Origin: Alphaproteobacteria bacterium
GTDB lineage: Bacteria > Pseudomonadota > Alphaproteobacteria > UBA11222
Assembly (NCBI GenBank): GCA_003454415.1
Contig: DMKG01000091.1
Coordinates: 1 to 6,097, forward strand
Direction: 5' to 3'
DNA: 6,097 nucleotides
Of the stretch, positions 1 to 5,813 are shown one piece after another (positions within the stretch are counted from its first letter, which is position 1; every line of letters starts with the position of its first letter). Both the position numbers and the translations under genes were made by a program. The notes under the pieces are model-generated. The model was not told the origin of the DNA. It saw only the letters and a list, made by a program, of their open reading frames with translations, and made no database searches.

Positions 1-697
1 TGGAAATCAGATCATGCTTCTGTTCTCCCCCTACCCGCTGGTCCCAGAGATCCTTGAAATACATGCCGCATTCCATCAGTTCCTGTTTCCACTGATCCCA
101 GGACTCCACCCCATTGCCGGGTGTAGAAGTGACGACATCGGACCAGCGGGTCAGCTTGCGGCGTTCCTCCCAGGGAAAATCAAACAGGGTCGCAAGCGTC
201 ATGGTGGTGAGTTCGATGGAAACCTTGTCGACCCAGTCGAATTCCTCGCCAATGGGAAGGGAATCCAGAATTGCTCCCGCCCGTTCACGTATGATCGGTT
301 CCAGAGCTTCCAGATTGGCGGGCGCCACCACAGGACTGACCACCTTCCGCTGCAGATCGTGTTTGGGAGGGTCCATGGCGATGAACATTTCCAGCCCGCC
401 CATGGAGCCAAACTCGCGTTCCGGGTTTCCCAGCCCCCCGAGAACGATGCCGCCATTGGCGGAATCCGAAGAAAAGGTCTTGTGATCCGTATCCACCCGG
501 ACAATGTCATTGAATTTGGTGACGGACCAGTAAGGGCCGTTCGGGCTTTTGGCGCAATAATTCACCGGATCTTCCGCGCGCAACCGCCGGAAGTATTCTC
601 CTATCGTATCGTTCTGGAACAGGACCGGATCACTGACATCCATCTCATCCAGCGGAATTTTGTTCACATCTATCCTGGTTGCCTGATTGGCTGACAT
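1..697 (-). CDS. Cytochrome P450, CYP153-like alkane/fatty-acid hydroxylase (N-terminal part; runs off the window)
   Basis: The minus strand reads openly from an ATG at 697-695 to the window edge, giving 232 residues. What is seen: after a short variable N-terminus the protein has IPLDEMDVSDP, then EYFRRLRAEDPVNYC (about 34-48), GPYWSVTKFNDI (54-65) and the C-helix block FIAMDPPKHDLQRKVVSPVV (105-124). In that block H113 and R117 are the expected haem-propionate contacts. DWVDKVSIELTT and LATLFDFPWEERRKLTRWSDV (about 154-188) follow. These blocks match, from memory, CYP153A enzymes, which terminally hydroxylate alkanes, alcohols and fatty acids using ferredoxin and ferredoxin reductase in the cytosol. 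Family members are roughly 420-480 residues, so about half is visible. The I-helix, ExxR and haem-cysteine loop are outside, so an intact active site cannot be confirmed. The start is supported by a GGAGG Shine-Dalgarno 8 nt upstream. It is divergent from the formate dehydrogenase operon. P450 membership is very likely; the CYP153 assignment is likely. Confidence 0.9.
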   Translation of the reverse strand, partial: MSANQATRIDVNKIPLDEMDVSDPVLFQNDTIGEYFRRLRAEDPVNYCAKSPNGPYWSVTKFNDIVRVDTDHKTFSSDSANGGIVLGGLGNPEREFGSMGGLEMFIAMDPPKHDLQRKVVSPVVAPANLEALEPIIRERAGAILDSLPIGEEFDWVDKVSIELTTMTLATLFDFPWEERRKLTRWSDVVTSTPGNGVESWDQWKQELMECGMYFKDLWDQRVGGEQKHDLIS

Positions 698-705
698 CTA
701 CAGAT

Positions 706-710
706 CCTCC
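706..710 (-). promoter_or_regulatory. Ribosome binding site of the P450 gene
   Basis: On the minus strand GGAGG lies 8 nt before the ATG at 697-695. It is the strongest Shine-Dalgarno match near this gene and fixes the start codon. The contrast with the very weak site in front of fdsG is notable. Confidence 0.8.
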
Positions 711-748
711 GGTTTTCCTGTGGCGGCGCTTCTTGCGCGGAATTTTCC

Positions 749-803
749 AATAAATGAATCATTTCTTTATTGATAGATATATCAACAAATAAATGAGCGA
801 TTT
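749..803. repeat. 16-bp direct repeat pair, possible activator or repressor sites
   Basis: Copy 1 (749-764) and copy 2 (788-803) share AATAAATGA-N3-ATTT, with 13 of 16 positions identical; the central three bases differ (ATC versus GCG). The offset is 39 bp, close to four helical turns, so both copies would face nearly the same side of the DNA. This fits paired binding sites for one regulator. AT-rich composition raises the chance of accidental similarity, so function is inferred only. Confidence 0.45.
766..789. repeat. Imperfect palindrome, possible operator
   Basis: A perfect inverted repeat TTGATA-GATA-TATCAA occupies 770-785. Beyond one mismatch (769/786) it continues for three more pairs (766-768 with 787-789), giving nine of ten paired positions across 24 bp. 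It overlaps the right arm of CAATAAA-N11-TTTATTG (748-772) and adjoins ACAAAT-N9-ATTTGT (785-805). It resembles an operator for a dimeric regulator. The half-sites look like FNR/FixK half-sites, but the spacing is 6 rather than 4 bp. Confidence 0.4.
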
Positions 804-808
804 GTCAA
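779..808 (-). promoter_or_regulatory. Candidate sigma70-type promoter for the P450 gene
   Basis: On the minus strand a perfect TTGACA lies at 808-803. An 18-bp spacer leads to TGATAT at 784-779, only a half match to TATAAT. Transcription would start near 772 and give a leader of about 75 nt. The proposed -10 lies inside the 770-785 palindrome, so a protein bound there would block it. The -35 is convincing in isolation but the -10 is poor. Confidence 0.3.
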
Positions 809-823
809 TTGATTTTTTGGACT

Positions 824-838
824 GGACACGAGATGTCC
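824..838. repeat. Short dyad GGACA-N5-TGTCC
   Basis: Perfect 5-bp arms at 824-828 and 834-838 flank CGAGA. It lies just upstream of the candidate sigma54 element of the fds operon and just outside the AT-rich core. It may be a regulator site; a dyad this short can also occur by chance. Confidence 0.25.
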
Positions 839-846
839 CGATCTAG

Positions 847-862
847 TGGCACATCCTCCGCA
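847..862 (+). promoter_or_regulatory. Candidate sigma54 (RpoN) -24/-12 promoter for fdsGBAC
   Basis: TGGCAC at 847-852 matches the consensus -24 element exactly, and GCA at 860-862 sits at the -12 position with the required GG-N10-GC spacing (GG 848-849, GC 860-861). The TT usually preceding the -12 GC is CC here, which weakens it. Transcription would start near 872, giving a leader of about 50 nt before fdsG. The repeats at 749-803 would lie about 70-120 bp upstream, where enhancer-binding activators commonly bind. It competes with the sigma70 candidate at 889-917. Confidence 0.35.
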
Positions 863-888
863 AATAACTCAGCAGCCAAAAAACTGCA

Positions 889-917
889 TTGAGTTAAAAG
901 GGCTTATCCTGGATAAT
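889..917 (+). promoter_or_regulatory. Candidate sigma70 promoter with start at the fdsG ATG
   Basis: TTGAGT (889-894, four of six matches to TTGACA), a 17-bp spacer, and GATAAT (912-917, five of six matches to TATAAT). The usual 7-nt discriminator ends at 924, putting +1 at or next to A925, the first base of the fdsG start codon. The mRNA would then be leaderless, which fits the lack of a good Shine-Dalgarno there. It is inferred from motif spacing only. Confidence 0.35.
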
Positions 918-924
918 CCCGGCC

Positions 925-1407
925 ATGAACAAAACGCCAAATCCAGGGTTTGCAGCCGAATTCGATCCTGCGCGGGTCCGGGAAATCGCCTTGCGCCTCA
1001 AAGATCTGGAGGGCCCTCTGCTGCCCATCCTGCATGCGGTCAGTGACGCCTTCGGCTATGTGGATGACCGCGCCCTGCCCATTATCGCCGATATGCTCAA
1101 TCTCACCCGCGCCGAAGTGCATGGGGTTGTGAGCTTCTACCATGATTTCAGGCGGCAGGCGTCCGGGCGGCGCCTGGTGAAGATCTGCCGCGCCGAAGCG
1201 TGCCAGTCCATGGGCGCCATGGGATTGATCGCCAGTCTGGAGAAAGCCCTCGGCGTGCGGCTGGGTGAGACCAGTTCCGATCGCGAGATCACCCTGGAGG
1301 CGGTCTATTGCCTTGGCAATTGCGCCCTCGCGCCGGCGGCGATGATCGATGGCCAGCTTGTAGGGCGCCTGGATGCGGAGAAGGTAATGCAGAGGGTGCG
1401 CAGTTGA
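925..1407 (+). CDS. fdsG: NAD-dependent formate dehydrogenase, gamma subunit (NuoE-like [2Fe-2S] protein)
   Basis: The 160-residue product is the small electron-transfer subunit of the soluble molybdenum formate dehydrogenase and pairs with FdsB in the cytoplasmic diaphorase module. It has an N-terminal helical part (about 13-75, with the NuoE-type stretch LPILHAVSDAFGYVDD and VHGVVSFYHDF) and a thioredoxin-like C-terminal domain. Cysteines C88 and C93 (CRAEAC) and C129 and C133 (CLGNC) are the four ligands of a [2Fe-2S] cluster. Length fits the family. The ATG at 925 is the only usable start: an in-frame TAA lies at 895-897 with no ATG, GTG or TTG between. Its Shine-Dalgarno is poor (GGA 911-913, 11 nt away), which may point to leaderless translation. 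It is the first operon gene, and its stop overlaps the fdsB start by 4 bp. Confidence 0.95.
   Translation: MNKTPNPGFAAEFDPARVREIALRLKDLEGPLLPILHAVSDAFGYVDDRALPIIADMLNLTRAEVHGVVSFYHDFRRQASGRRLVKICRAEACQSMGAMGLIASLEKALGVRLGETSSDREITLEAVYCLGNCALAPAAMIDGQLVGRLDAEKVMQRVRS
1391..1396 (+). promoter_or_regulatory. Ribosome binding site deciding the fdsB TTG start
   Basis: AGAGGG inside the end of fdsG lies 7 nt before TTG 1404-1406. It supports the non-ATG start, because the only ATG in this frame (1308) lies deep inside fdsG and would add 32 unrelated residues. Confidence 0.6.
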
Positions 1408-2951
1408 CGCAGCTCATTTTTGTGCCGGATGATTCAGCGGCGCTTTCCGTAGGCGCGGATGACGTGGCCGACGCCATCCTCATGGAAATCCGGAAACGCG
1501 GGCTGGATACAAAACTGGTCCGCACCGGATCGCGCGGCCTCTTCTGGCTGGAGCCGCTGGTGGAATTCGGCGCCCCTGGCGGGCGCATCGGTTATGGCGG
1601 CGTCACCCCGGAAAGCGTCCCCGCCCTTTTCGATGATCCCGGACACAGGGCGAGTCTGGGACTGGTGGAGGAGATTCCCTTTCTGAAAAGCCAGCAGCGC
1701 CTGACCTTTGCGCGCTGCGGCGTCACGGACCCCCTGTCTCTGGAGGCGTATCAATCCCATGGGGGACTGAAGGGTTTGCGCCGCGCGCTGCAGATGAAGC
1801 CCGCCGGGATTGTCGAGGAAATCGTGCAATCAGGGCTGCGCGGCCGTGGCGGCGCGGGTTTTCCTGCAGGCATAAAATGGCGGACAGTGGCCGAAGCCCA
1901 GGGGGCGCAGAAATATGTCGTCTGCAACGCCGATGAGGGCGACAGCGGCACCTTCGCCGACCGCATGCTGATGGAAGGCGATCCCTTCCTGCTGATCGAG
2001 GGCATGATCATCGCAGGCGTTGCAGTAGGCGCGGACAAGGGCTTTATCTATCTCCGCTCTGAATACCCACATGCCTTTGCGAAGCTGTCCCGTGCGGTAG
2101 AAATCGCCCGTCAGGAAGGCGTGTTGGGGGAAAAGATTCTGGGCAGCCCGCACCGTTTTGAACTGGAGCTTCGCCTGGGCGCGGGGGCCTATATCTGCGG
2201 CGAGGAAACTTCGCTGCTGGAAAGCCTGGAAGGCCGGCGTGGACAGGTGCGGCCCAAGCCGCCGCTGCCGGCGCTGTCCGGGCTGTTCGGCAAGCCCACG
2301 GTCATCAACAATGTGCTGACGCTTGCCGCCGCGCCAACCATACTGGCGGAGGGGGCGGCGTTTTATAAGGACTTCGGCATGGGCCGTTCCCGCGGAACCA
2401 TGCCGGTGCAGCTTGCGGGAAATGTGCGCAGGGGTGGCCTGATCGAACGCGCTTTCGGCCTGAGTTTGCGGGAAATCATCGAAGATTACGGTGGCGGAAC
2501 AAATAGCGGCCGGCCGGTGCGCGCTGTTCAGGTGGGGGGGCCGTTAGGCGCCTATTGGCCCGTCAGCCTCCTGGATACGCCATTTGATTACGAGACTTTC
2601 GCGGAAAAATCCGGTATGATCGGCCATGGCGGCGTCGTGGTCTTCGACGATACCGTGGACATGGCGGAACAGGCGCGCTTTGCGCTGGAATTCTGCGCCC
2701 TTGAGAGTTGCGGCAAATGCACCCCCTGCCGTATCGGTTCAACCCGCGGGGCGGAAACCGTGGACAGGATCATGCAGGGCGAAAATGTGGCTGACAACAC
2801 CGCGCTGGTGCGTGATTTGTGTGAAGTATTGCGCGATGGCTCGCTGTGCGCGCTGGGTGGGCTGACGCCCATGCCGGTGCTGAGCGCGCTGGATCATTTT
2901 CCAGAAGATTTTGCCGCCGGCAGGCGCGCACCTGCGCATAACCGTAAGTGA
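1404..2951 (+). CDS. fdsB: NAD-dependent formate dehydrogenase, beta subunit (NuoF-like, FMN and NAD binding)
   Basis: The 515-residue product takes electrons from FdsA and reduces NAD+ to NADH at an FMN. Residues 1-95 form a thioredoxin-like domain without the cluster cysteines. The NuoF-like part follows: GLRGRGGAGFPAGIKW (144-159) and YVVCNADEGDSGTFADR (171-187) for FMN/NADH, then GAGAYICGEETSLLESLEG (259-277). The C-terminal motif ESCGKCTPCR with C436, C439, C442 and distal C482 ligates a [4Fe-4S] cluster. Length agrees with known FdsB proteins (about 520). I chose TTG 1404, overlapping the fdsG stop as TTGA, because the product then begins MTQLIFVPDDSAAL, typical of the family, and has a good Shine-Dalgarno. 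GTG 1422 would remove the first beta strand. The end overlaps a GTG in the fdsA frame, and translation is probably coupled on both sides. Confidence 0.95.
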   Translation: MTQLIFVPDDSAALSVGADDVADAILMEIRKRGLDTKLVRTGSRGLFWLEPLVEFGAPGGRIGYGGVTPESVPALFDDPGHRASLGLVEEIPFLKSQQRLTFARCGVTDPLSLEAYQSHGGLKGLRRALQMKPAGIVEEIVQSGLRGRGGAGFPAGIKWRTVAEAQGAQKYVVCNADEGDSGTFADRMLMEGDPFLLIEGMIIAGVAVGADKGFIYLRSEYPHAFAKLSRAVEIARQEGVLGEKILGSPHRFELELRLGAGAYICGEETSLLESLEGRRGQVRPKPPLPALSGLFGKPTVINNVLTLAAAPTILAEGAAFYKDFGMGRSRGTMPVQLAGNVRRGGLIERAFGLSLREIIEDYGGGTNSGRPVRAVQVGGPLGAYWPVSLLDTPFDYETFAEKSGMIGHGGVVVFDDTVDMAEQARFALEFCALESCGKCTPCRIGSTRGAETVDRIMQGENVADNTALVRDLCEVLRDGSLCALGGLTPMPVLSALDHFPEDFAAGRRAPAHNRK

Positions 2952-2954
2952 GGA
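2950..2954 (+). promoter_or_regulatory. Ribosome binding site of fdsA
   Basis: GAGGA overlaps the fdsB stop codon and lies 5 nt before ATG 2960. This spacing favours ATG 2960 over the in-frame GTG at 2948, which would itself be part of the site. Confidence 0.65.
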
Positions 2955-2959
2955 ATCCC

Positions 2960-5809
2960 ATGACCGCGCCTTATGACATGGATTTCAACCCGGATCTGGG
3001 CACCCCGGAAAAGTCCGGGGCGGCCACGGTGAAGCTGAAAATCGACGGCATCGAGGTGGCGGTCCCGGCTGGCACCTCCGTGATGCGGGCGGCGGCGCTC
3101 GCCGGCGTCAGCATCCCGAAACTCTGCGCGACCGATACGCTGGAGCCGTTCGGATCCTGCCGTCTCTGTCTTGTCGAAATCAAGGGCCGCAAGGGCGCGC
3201 CCGCTTCCTGCACCACACCGGCTGAGGCGGGCATGGATATCAGCACCCAGACAGAACGCCTTGCACGGTTGCGCCGCGGGGTGATGGAACTCTATATCAG
3301 CGACCATCCGCTGGATTGTCTGACCTGTGCGGCCAATGGCGATTGCGAATTGCAGGACATGGCGGGCGCTGTGGGCCTGCGTGACGTGCGCTATGGTTTC
3401 GAGGGTGAAAACCATCTGTCAGCGGAGAAAGACGAATCCAATCCCTATTTCACCTTTGATCCCTCCAAATGCATTGTCTGCTCGCGCTGCGTGCGCGCCT
3501 GCGAGGAACAGCAGGGCACTTTCGCGCTGACCATTGACGGAAGGGGCTTCGCCTCTCATGTTTCGGCGGGGATGAATGAGCCGTTTCTCGATTCCGAATG
3601 CGTATCCTGCGGCGCCTGTGTGAAGGCCTGCCCCACCGCCACGCTTATGGAAAAACCCGTGATCGAAATGGGTCAGCCGCAACGGCATGTGCTGACCACC
3701 TGCGCCTATTGCGGAGTCGGCTGTTCTTTCGCCGCAGAACTGCAGGGCGACAAGGTCGTGCGCATGACACCCTATAACGATGGCAAGGCCAATCACGGGC
3801 ATTCCTGCGTGAAGGGGCGTTTCGCCTGGGGATATGCGACGCATAAGGACCGTATCACCAGACCGATGATCCGCGCCGCCATCACCGAGCCCTGGCGTGA
3901 GGTGAGCTGGGAAGAAGCGATTTCCCACACCGCCGCTGAATTCAAACGTATACAGAATAAATATGGCCGGGGCGCCATTGGCGGCGTCACCAGTTCCCGC
4001 TGCACCAATGAGGAAGTCTACCTGGTGCAGAAAATGATCCGCGCCGCCTTTGGAAACAACAATGTGGACACTTGCGCCAGGGTTTGCCATTCCCCAACCG
4101 GCTATGGCCTGAAAACCACTTTCGGGACTTCCGCGGGCACGCAGAATTTCGATTCCGTCATGCAGGCGGACGTGATCATGGTGATCGGCGCGAATCCGAC
4201 CGACGCCCATCCTGTTTTCGCCTCGCAGATGAAACGCCGGCTGCGCGAAGGCGCGCAACTGATCGTCATCGATCCGCGCCGGATTGATCTCGTCAAATCG
4301 CCCCATGTGCGGGCGGCGCATCACCTGCAATTACGGCCGGGCGCCAATGTAGCCATCATTAACGCCATAGCGCATGTAATTGTGTCGGAAGGGCTTGTGA
4401 ATGAGGCGTTCGTGCGTGAGCGCTGCGATGCGGAAGAGTTTGCGCGCTGGCGCGAATTCATCCTGCGGCCCGAAAACTCCCCGGAGATCGTAGAAAAGGT
4501 CAGCGATGTTCCGGCCGCGAAAATCCGCGACGCCGCCCGTCTCTACGCAAAGGGCGGAAATTCGGCGATCTACTATGGGCTTGGCGTCACCGAGCACAGC
4601 CAGGGAACCACCATGGTGATGGGCATGGCGAACCTCGCCATGGCCACCGGCAATCTTGGCCGGCCTGGTGTCGGGATCAATCCGCTGCGCGGACAGAACA
4701 ATGTTCAGGGCTCCTGCGACATGGGCTCGTTTCCCCATGAATATCCCGGTTACCGTCATGTTTCGGATGGAGCGACCCGCGCCCTGTTTGAAGCCGCCTG
4801 GGGCGTGACTCTGGATGCGGAACCCGGTCTGCGCATTCCCAACATGCTGGATGCAGCCCTCGACGGGTCTTTCATGGGCATCTACATCCAGGGCGAAGAC
4901 ATCGCCCAGTCAGATCCGAACAGCAAGCACGTCATCGCCGCGCTATCGGCTATGGAATGCGTGGTGGTGCATGACCTGTTTCTCAATGAGACCGCATCTT
5001 ACGCCCATGTCTTTCTGCCAGGCGCATCGTTTCTGGAAAAGGACGGCACCTTCACCAATGCGGAACGCCGCATCAGCCGCGTGCGACGCGCGACCGCGCC
5101 GCTCGCCGGCCTCGCGGATTGGGAAGCGACCATGGCGCTTTCCGAAGCGCTGGGCTATCCGATGCGCTACACCCACCCTTCCGAGATCATGGATGAGATC
5201 GCAAGACTGACGCCGACTTTCGCCAAGGTCAGTTATGATCTGCTCGACCGGGTGGGCAGCGTACAATGGCCCTGCAATGACGCCGCCCCTGAAGGCACCC
5301 CGGTCATGCATATCGGCGGCTTCGTGCGGGGCAAGGGCCGTTTCATGCTGACGGAATATGTGCCCACAGAGGAACGCACGGGACCTCGATTCCCATTGCT
5401 GCTCACCACCGGGCGCATTCTCACCCAGTACAATGTGGGCGCACAGTCACGGCGAACAGAAAACTCTGTCTGGCACAAGGAGGACGTGCTGGAGATTCAC
5501 CCCCATGATGCGGAACATCGCGGAGTGCGCGATGGCGACAAGGTGGCCCTGATGAGCCGCACGGGTGAAACCGTGCTTACCGCGCGGATTTCGGAGCGCA
5601 TCCAGCCCGGCGTTGTGTATACGACTTTCCATCATCCGGAATCCGCCGCCAATGTGGTGACGACGGAATATTCCGACTGGGCGACCAATTGTCCGGAATA
5701 CAAGGTGACCGCCGTCGAAGTGCGCCCGAGCAATGCCTGGTCGCAATGGCAGACGGAAAGCGGTGAATTCCGCAGGAACGCCACCCGCATTTTACCTGCG
5801 GCGGAATAA
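2960..5809 (+). CDS. fdsA: NAD-dependent formate dehydrogenase, catalytic alpha subunit (bis-MGD, multiple Fe-S clusters)
   Basis: The 949-residue protein oxidises formate to CO2 at a molybdenum bis-MGD site in the cytoplasm. In order: a NuoG-like [2Fe-2S] domain (C56, C67, C70, C84); a His-Cys3 [4Fe-4S] site (H116, C120, C123, C129); two ferredoxin-type [4Fe-4S] sites (C171, C174, C177, C181 and C214, C217, C220, C224); the [4Fe-4S] of the molybdopterin part (C248, C251, C255, C283); the catalytic domain; and a C-terminal dinucleotide-binding domain from about 808. C376 in CARVCHSPT is the metal ligand, so the enzyme is the cysteine and not the selenocysteine type. H377 and R577 (NPLRGQNNVQG) correspond, with a constant offset of ten, to Cys386/His387/Arg587 as I recall them in Rhodobacter capsulatus FdsA. 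Length is normal (about 958). An alternative start at GTG 2948, overlapping the fdsB stop by 4 bp, adds MRNP; ATG 2960 is better spaced from GAGGA. All cofactor ligands are intact. Confidence 0.96.
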   Translation: MTAPYDMDFNPDLGTPEKSGAATVKLKIDGIEVAVPAGTSVMRAAALAGVSIPKLCATDTLEPFGSCRLCLVEIKGRKGAPASCTTPAEAGMDISTQTERLARLRRGVMELYISDHPLDCLTCAANGDCELQDMAGAVGLRDVRYGFEGENHLSAEKDESNPYFTFDPSKCIVCSRCVRACEEQQGTFALTIDGRGFASHVSAGMNEPFLDSECVSCGACVKACPTATLMEKPVIEMGQPQRHVLTTCAYCGVGCSFAAELQGDKVVRMTPYNDGKANHGHSCVKGRFAWGYATHKDRITRPMIRAAITEPWREVSWEEAISHTAAEFKRIQNKYGRGAIGGVTSSRCTNEEVYLVQKMIRAAFGNNNVDTCARVCHSPTGYGLKTTFGTSAGTQNFDSVMQADVIMVIGANPTDAHPVFASQMKRRLREGAQLIVIDPRRIDLVKSPHVRAAHHLQLRPGANVAIINAIAHVIVSEGLVNEAFVRERCDAEEFARWREFILRPENSPEIVEKVSDVPAAKIRDAARLYAKGGNSAIYYGLGVTEHSQGTTMVMGMANLAMATGNLGRPGVGINPLRGQNNVQGSCDMGSFPHEYPGYRHVSDGATRALFEAAWGVTLDAEPGLRIPNMLDAALDGSFMGIYIQGEDIAQSDPNSKHVIAALSAMECVVVHDLFLNETASYAHVFLPGASFLEKDGTFTNAERRISRVRRATAPLAGLADWEATMALSEALGYPMRYTHPSEIMDEIARLTPTFAKVSYDLLDRVGSVQWPCNDAAPEGTPVMHIGGFVRGKGRFMLTEYVPTEERTGPRFPLLLTTGRILTQYNVGAQSRRTENSVWHKEDVLEIHPHDAEHRGVRDGDKVALMSRTGETVLTARISERIQPGVVYTTFHHPESAANVVTTEYSDWATNCPEYKVTAVEVRPSNAWSQWQTESGEFRRNATRILPAAE
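3003..3020 (+). repeat. GC-rich hairpin near the 5' end of fdsA
   Basis: CCCCGGA (3003-3009) and TCCGGGG (3014-3020) form a perfect 7-bp stem with a 4-nt AAAG loop, 44 nt into fdsA. It encodes the variable linker before the [2Fe-2S] domain (residues about 15-21). No T run follows, so it is not an intrinsic terminator. It could influence early elongation or mRNA stability; no role is established. Confidence 0.4.
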
Positions 5810-5813
5810 CGCC

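Larger units (their letters stand above)
698..924. promoter_or_regulatory. Divergent intergenic control region, AT-rich core
   Basis: This 227-bp gap separates the P450 start from the fdsG start and holds no credible gene. The stretch 741-820 has only 18 G or C in 80 bases, against clearly GC-rich coding flanks. It must contain the promoters of both leftward and rightward units. Visible elements are the direct repeat at 749-764/788-803, inverted repeats at 748-772, 770-785 and 785-805, a dyad at 824-838, and candidate promoters (listed separately). No regulator gene and no terminator-like hairpin with a T run is seen here. Confidence 0.75.

Noticed and set aside
14..694. Long plus-strand open frame of 226 residues over the left end
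   Set aside because: It is the antisense shadow of the CYP153-like gene, which reads the full length in the minus strand with recognisable P450 motifs and a good ribosome binding site. The plus-strand product resembles nothing I know.
734..750. GG-N10-GC on the minus strand, a possible sigma54 promoter for the P450 gene
   Set aside because: Beyond the bare GG and GC it matches the consensus poorly (TTGGAAA at -24). A bare GG-N10-GC is expected by chance about once or twice in a region this size when both strands are read.
770..785. FNR/FixK-like box made of TTGAT and ATCAA half-sites
   Set aside because: The half-sites match, but the spacing is 6 bp and the consensus requires 4 bp, so binding by a standard FNR-family dimer is unlikely. 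It is kept only as a generic palindrome.
846..1046. Small open frame of 66 residues starting in the intergenic region
   Set aside because: It runs out of frame into fdsG, has no ribosome binding site, and its start overlaps the candidate sigma54 box. It looks accidental.
4073..4090. Selenocysteine-type active site in fdsA
   Set aside because: Codon 4085-4087 is TGC (cysteine), not TGA, so no selenocysteine insertion is needed.
3419..4330. Minus-strand open frame of 303 residues inside fdsA
   Set aside because: It is opposite the most conserved part of fdsA. Its length is explained by the GC-rich codon use of fdsA, and it has no recognisable motif.
5800..5813. GGCG-N6-CGCC inverted repeat between fdsA and fdsC, as terminator or attenuator
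   Set aside because: Only four base pairs, no T run, and it lies within tightly linked operon genes. It is too weak to claim.
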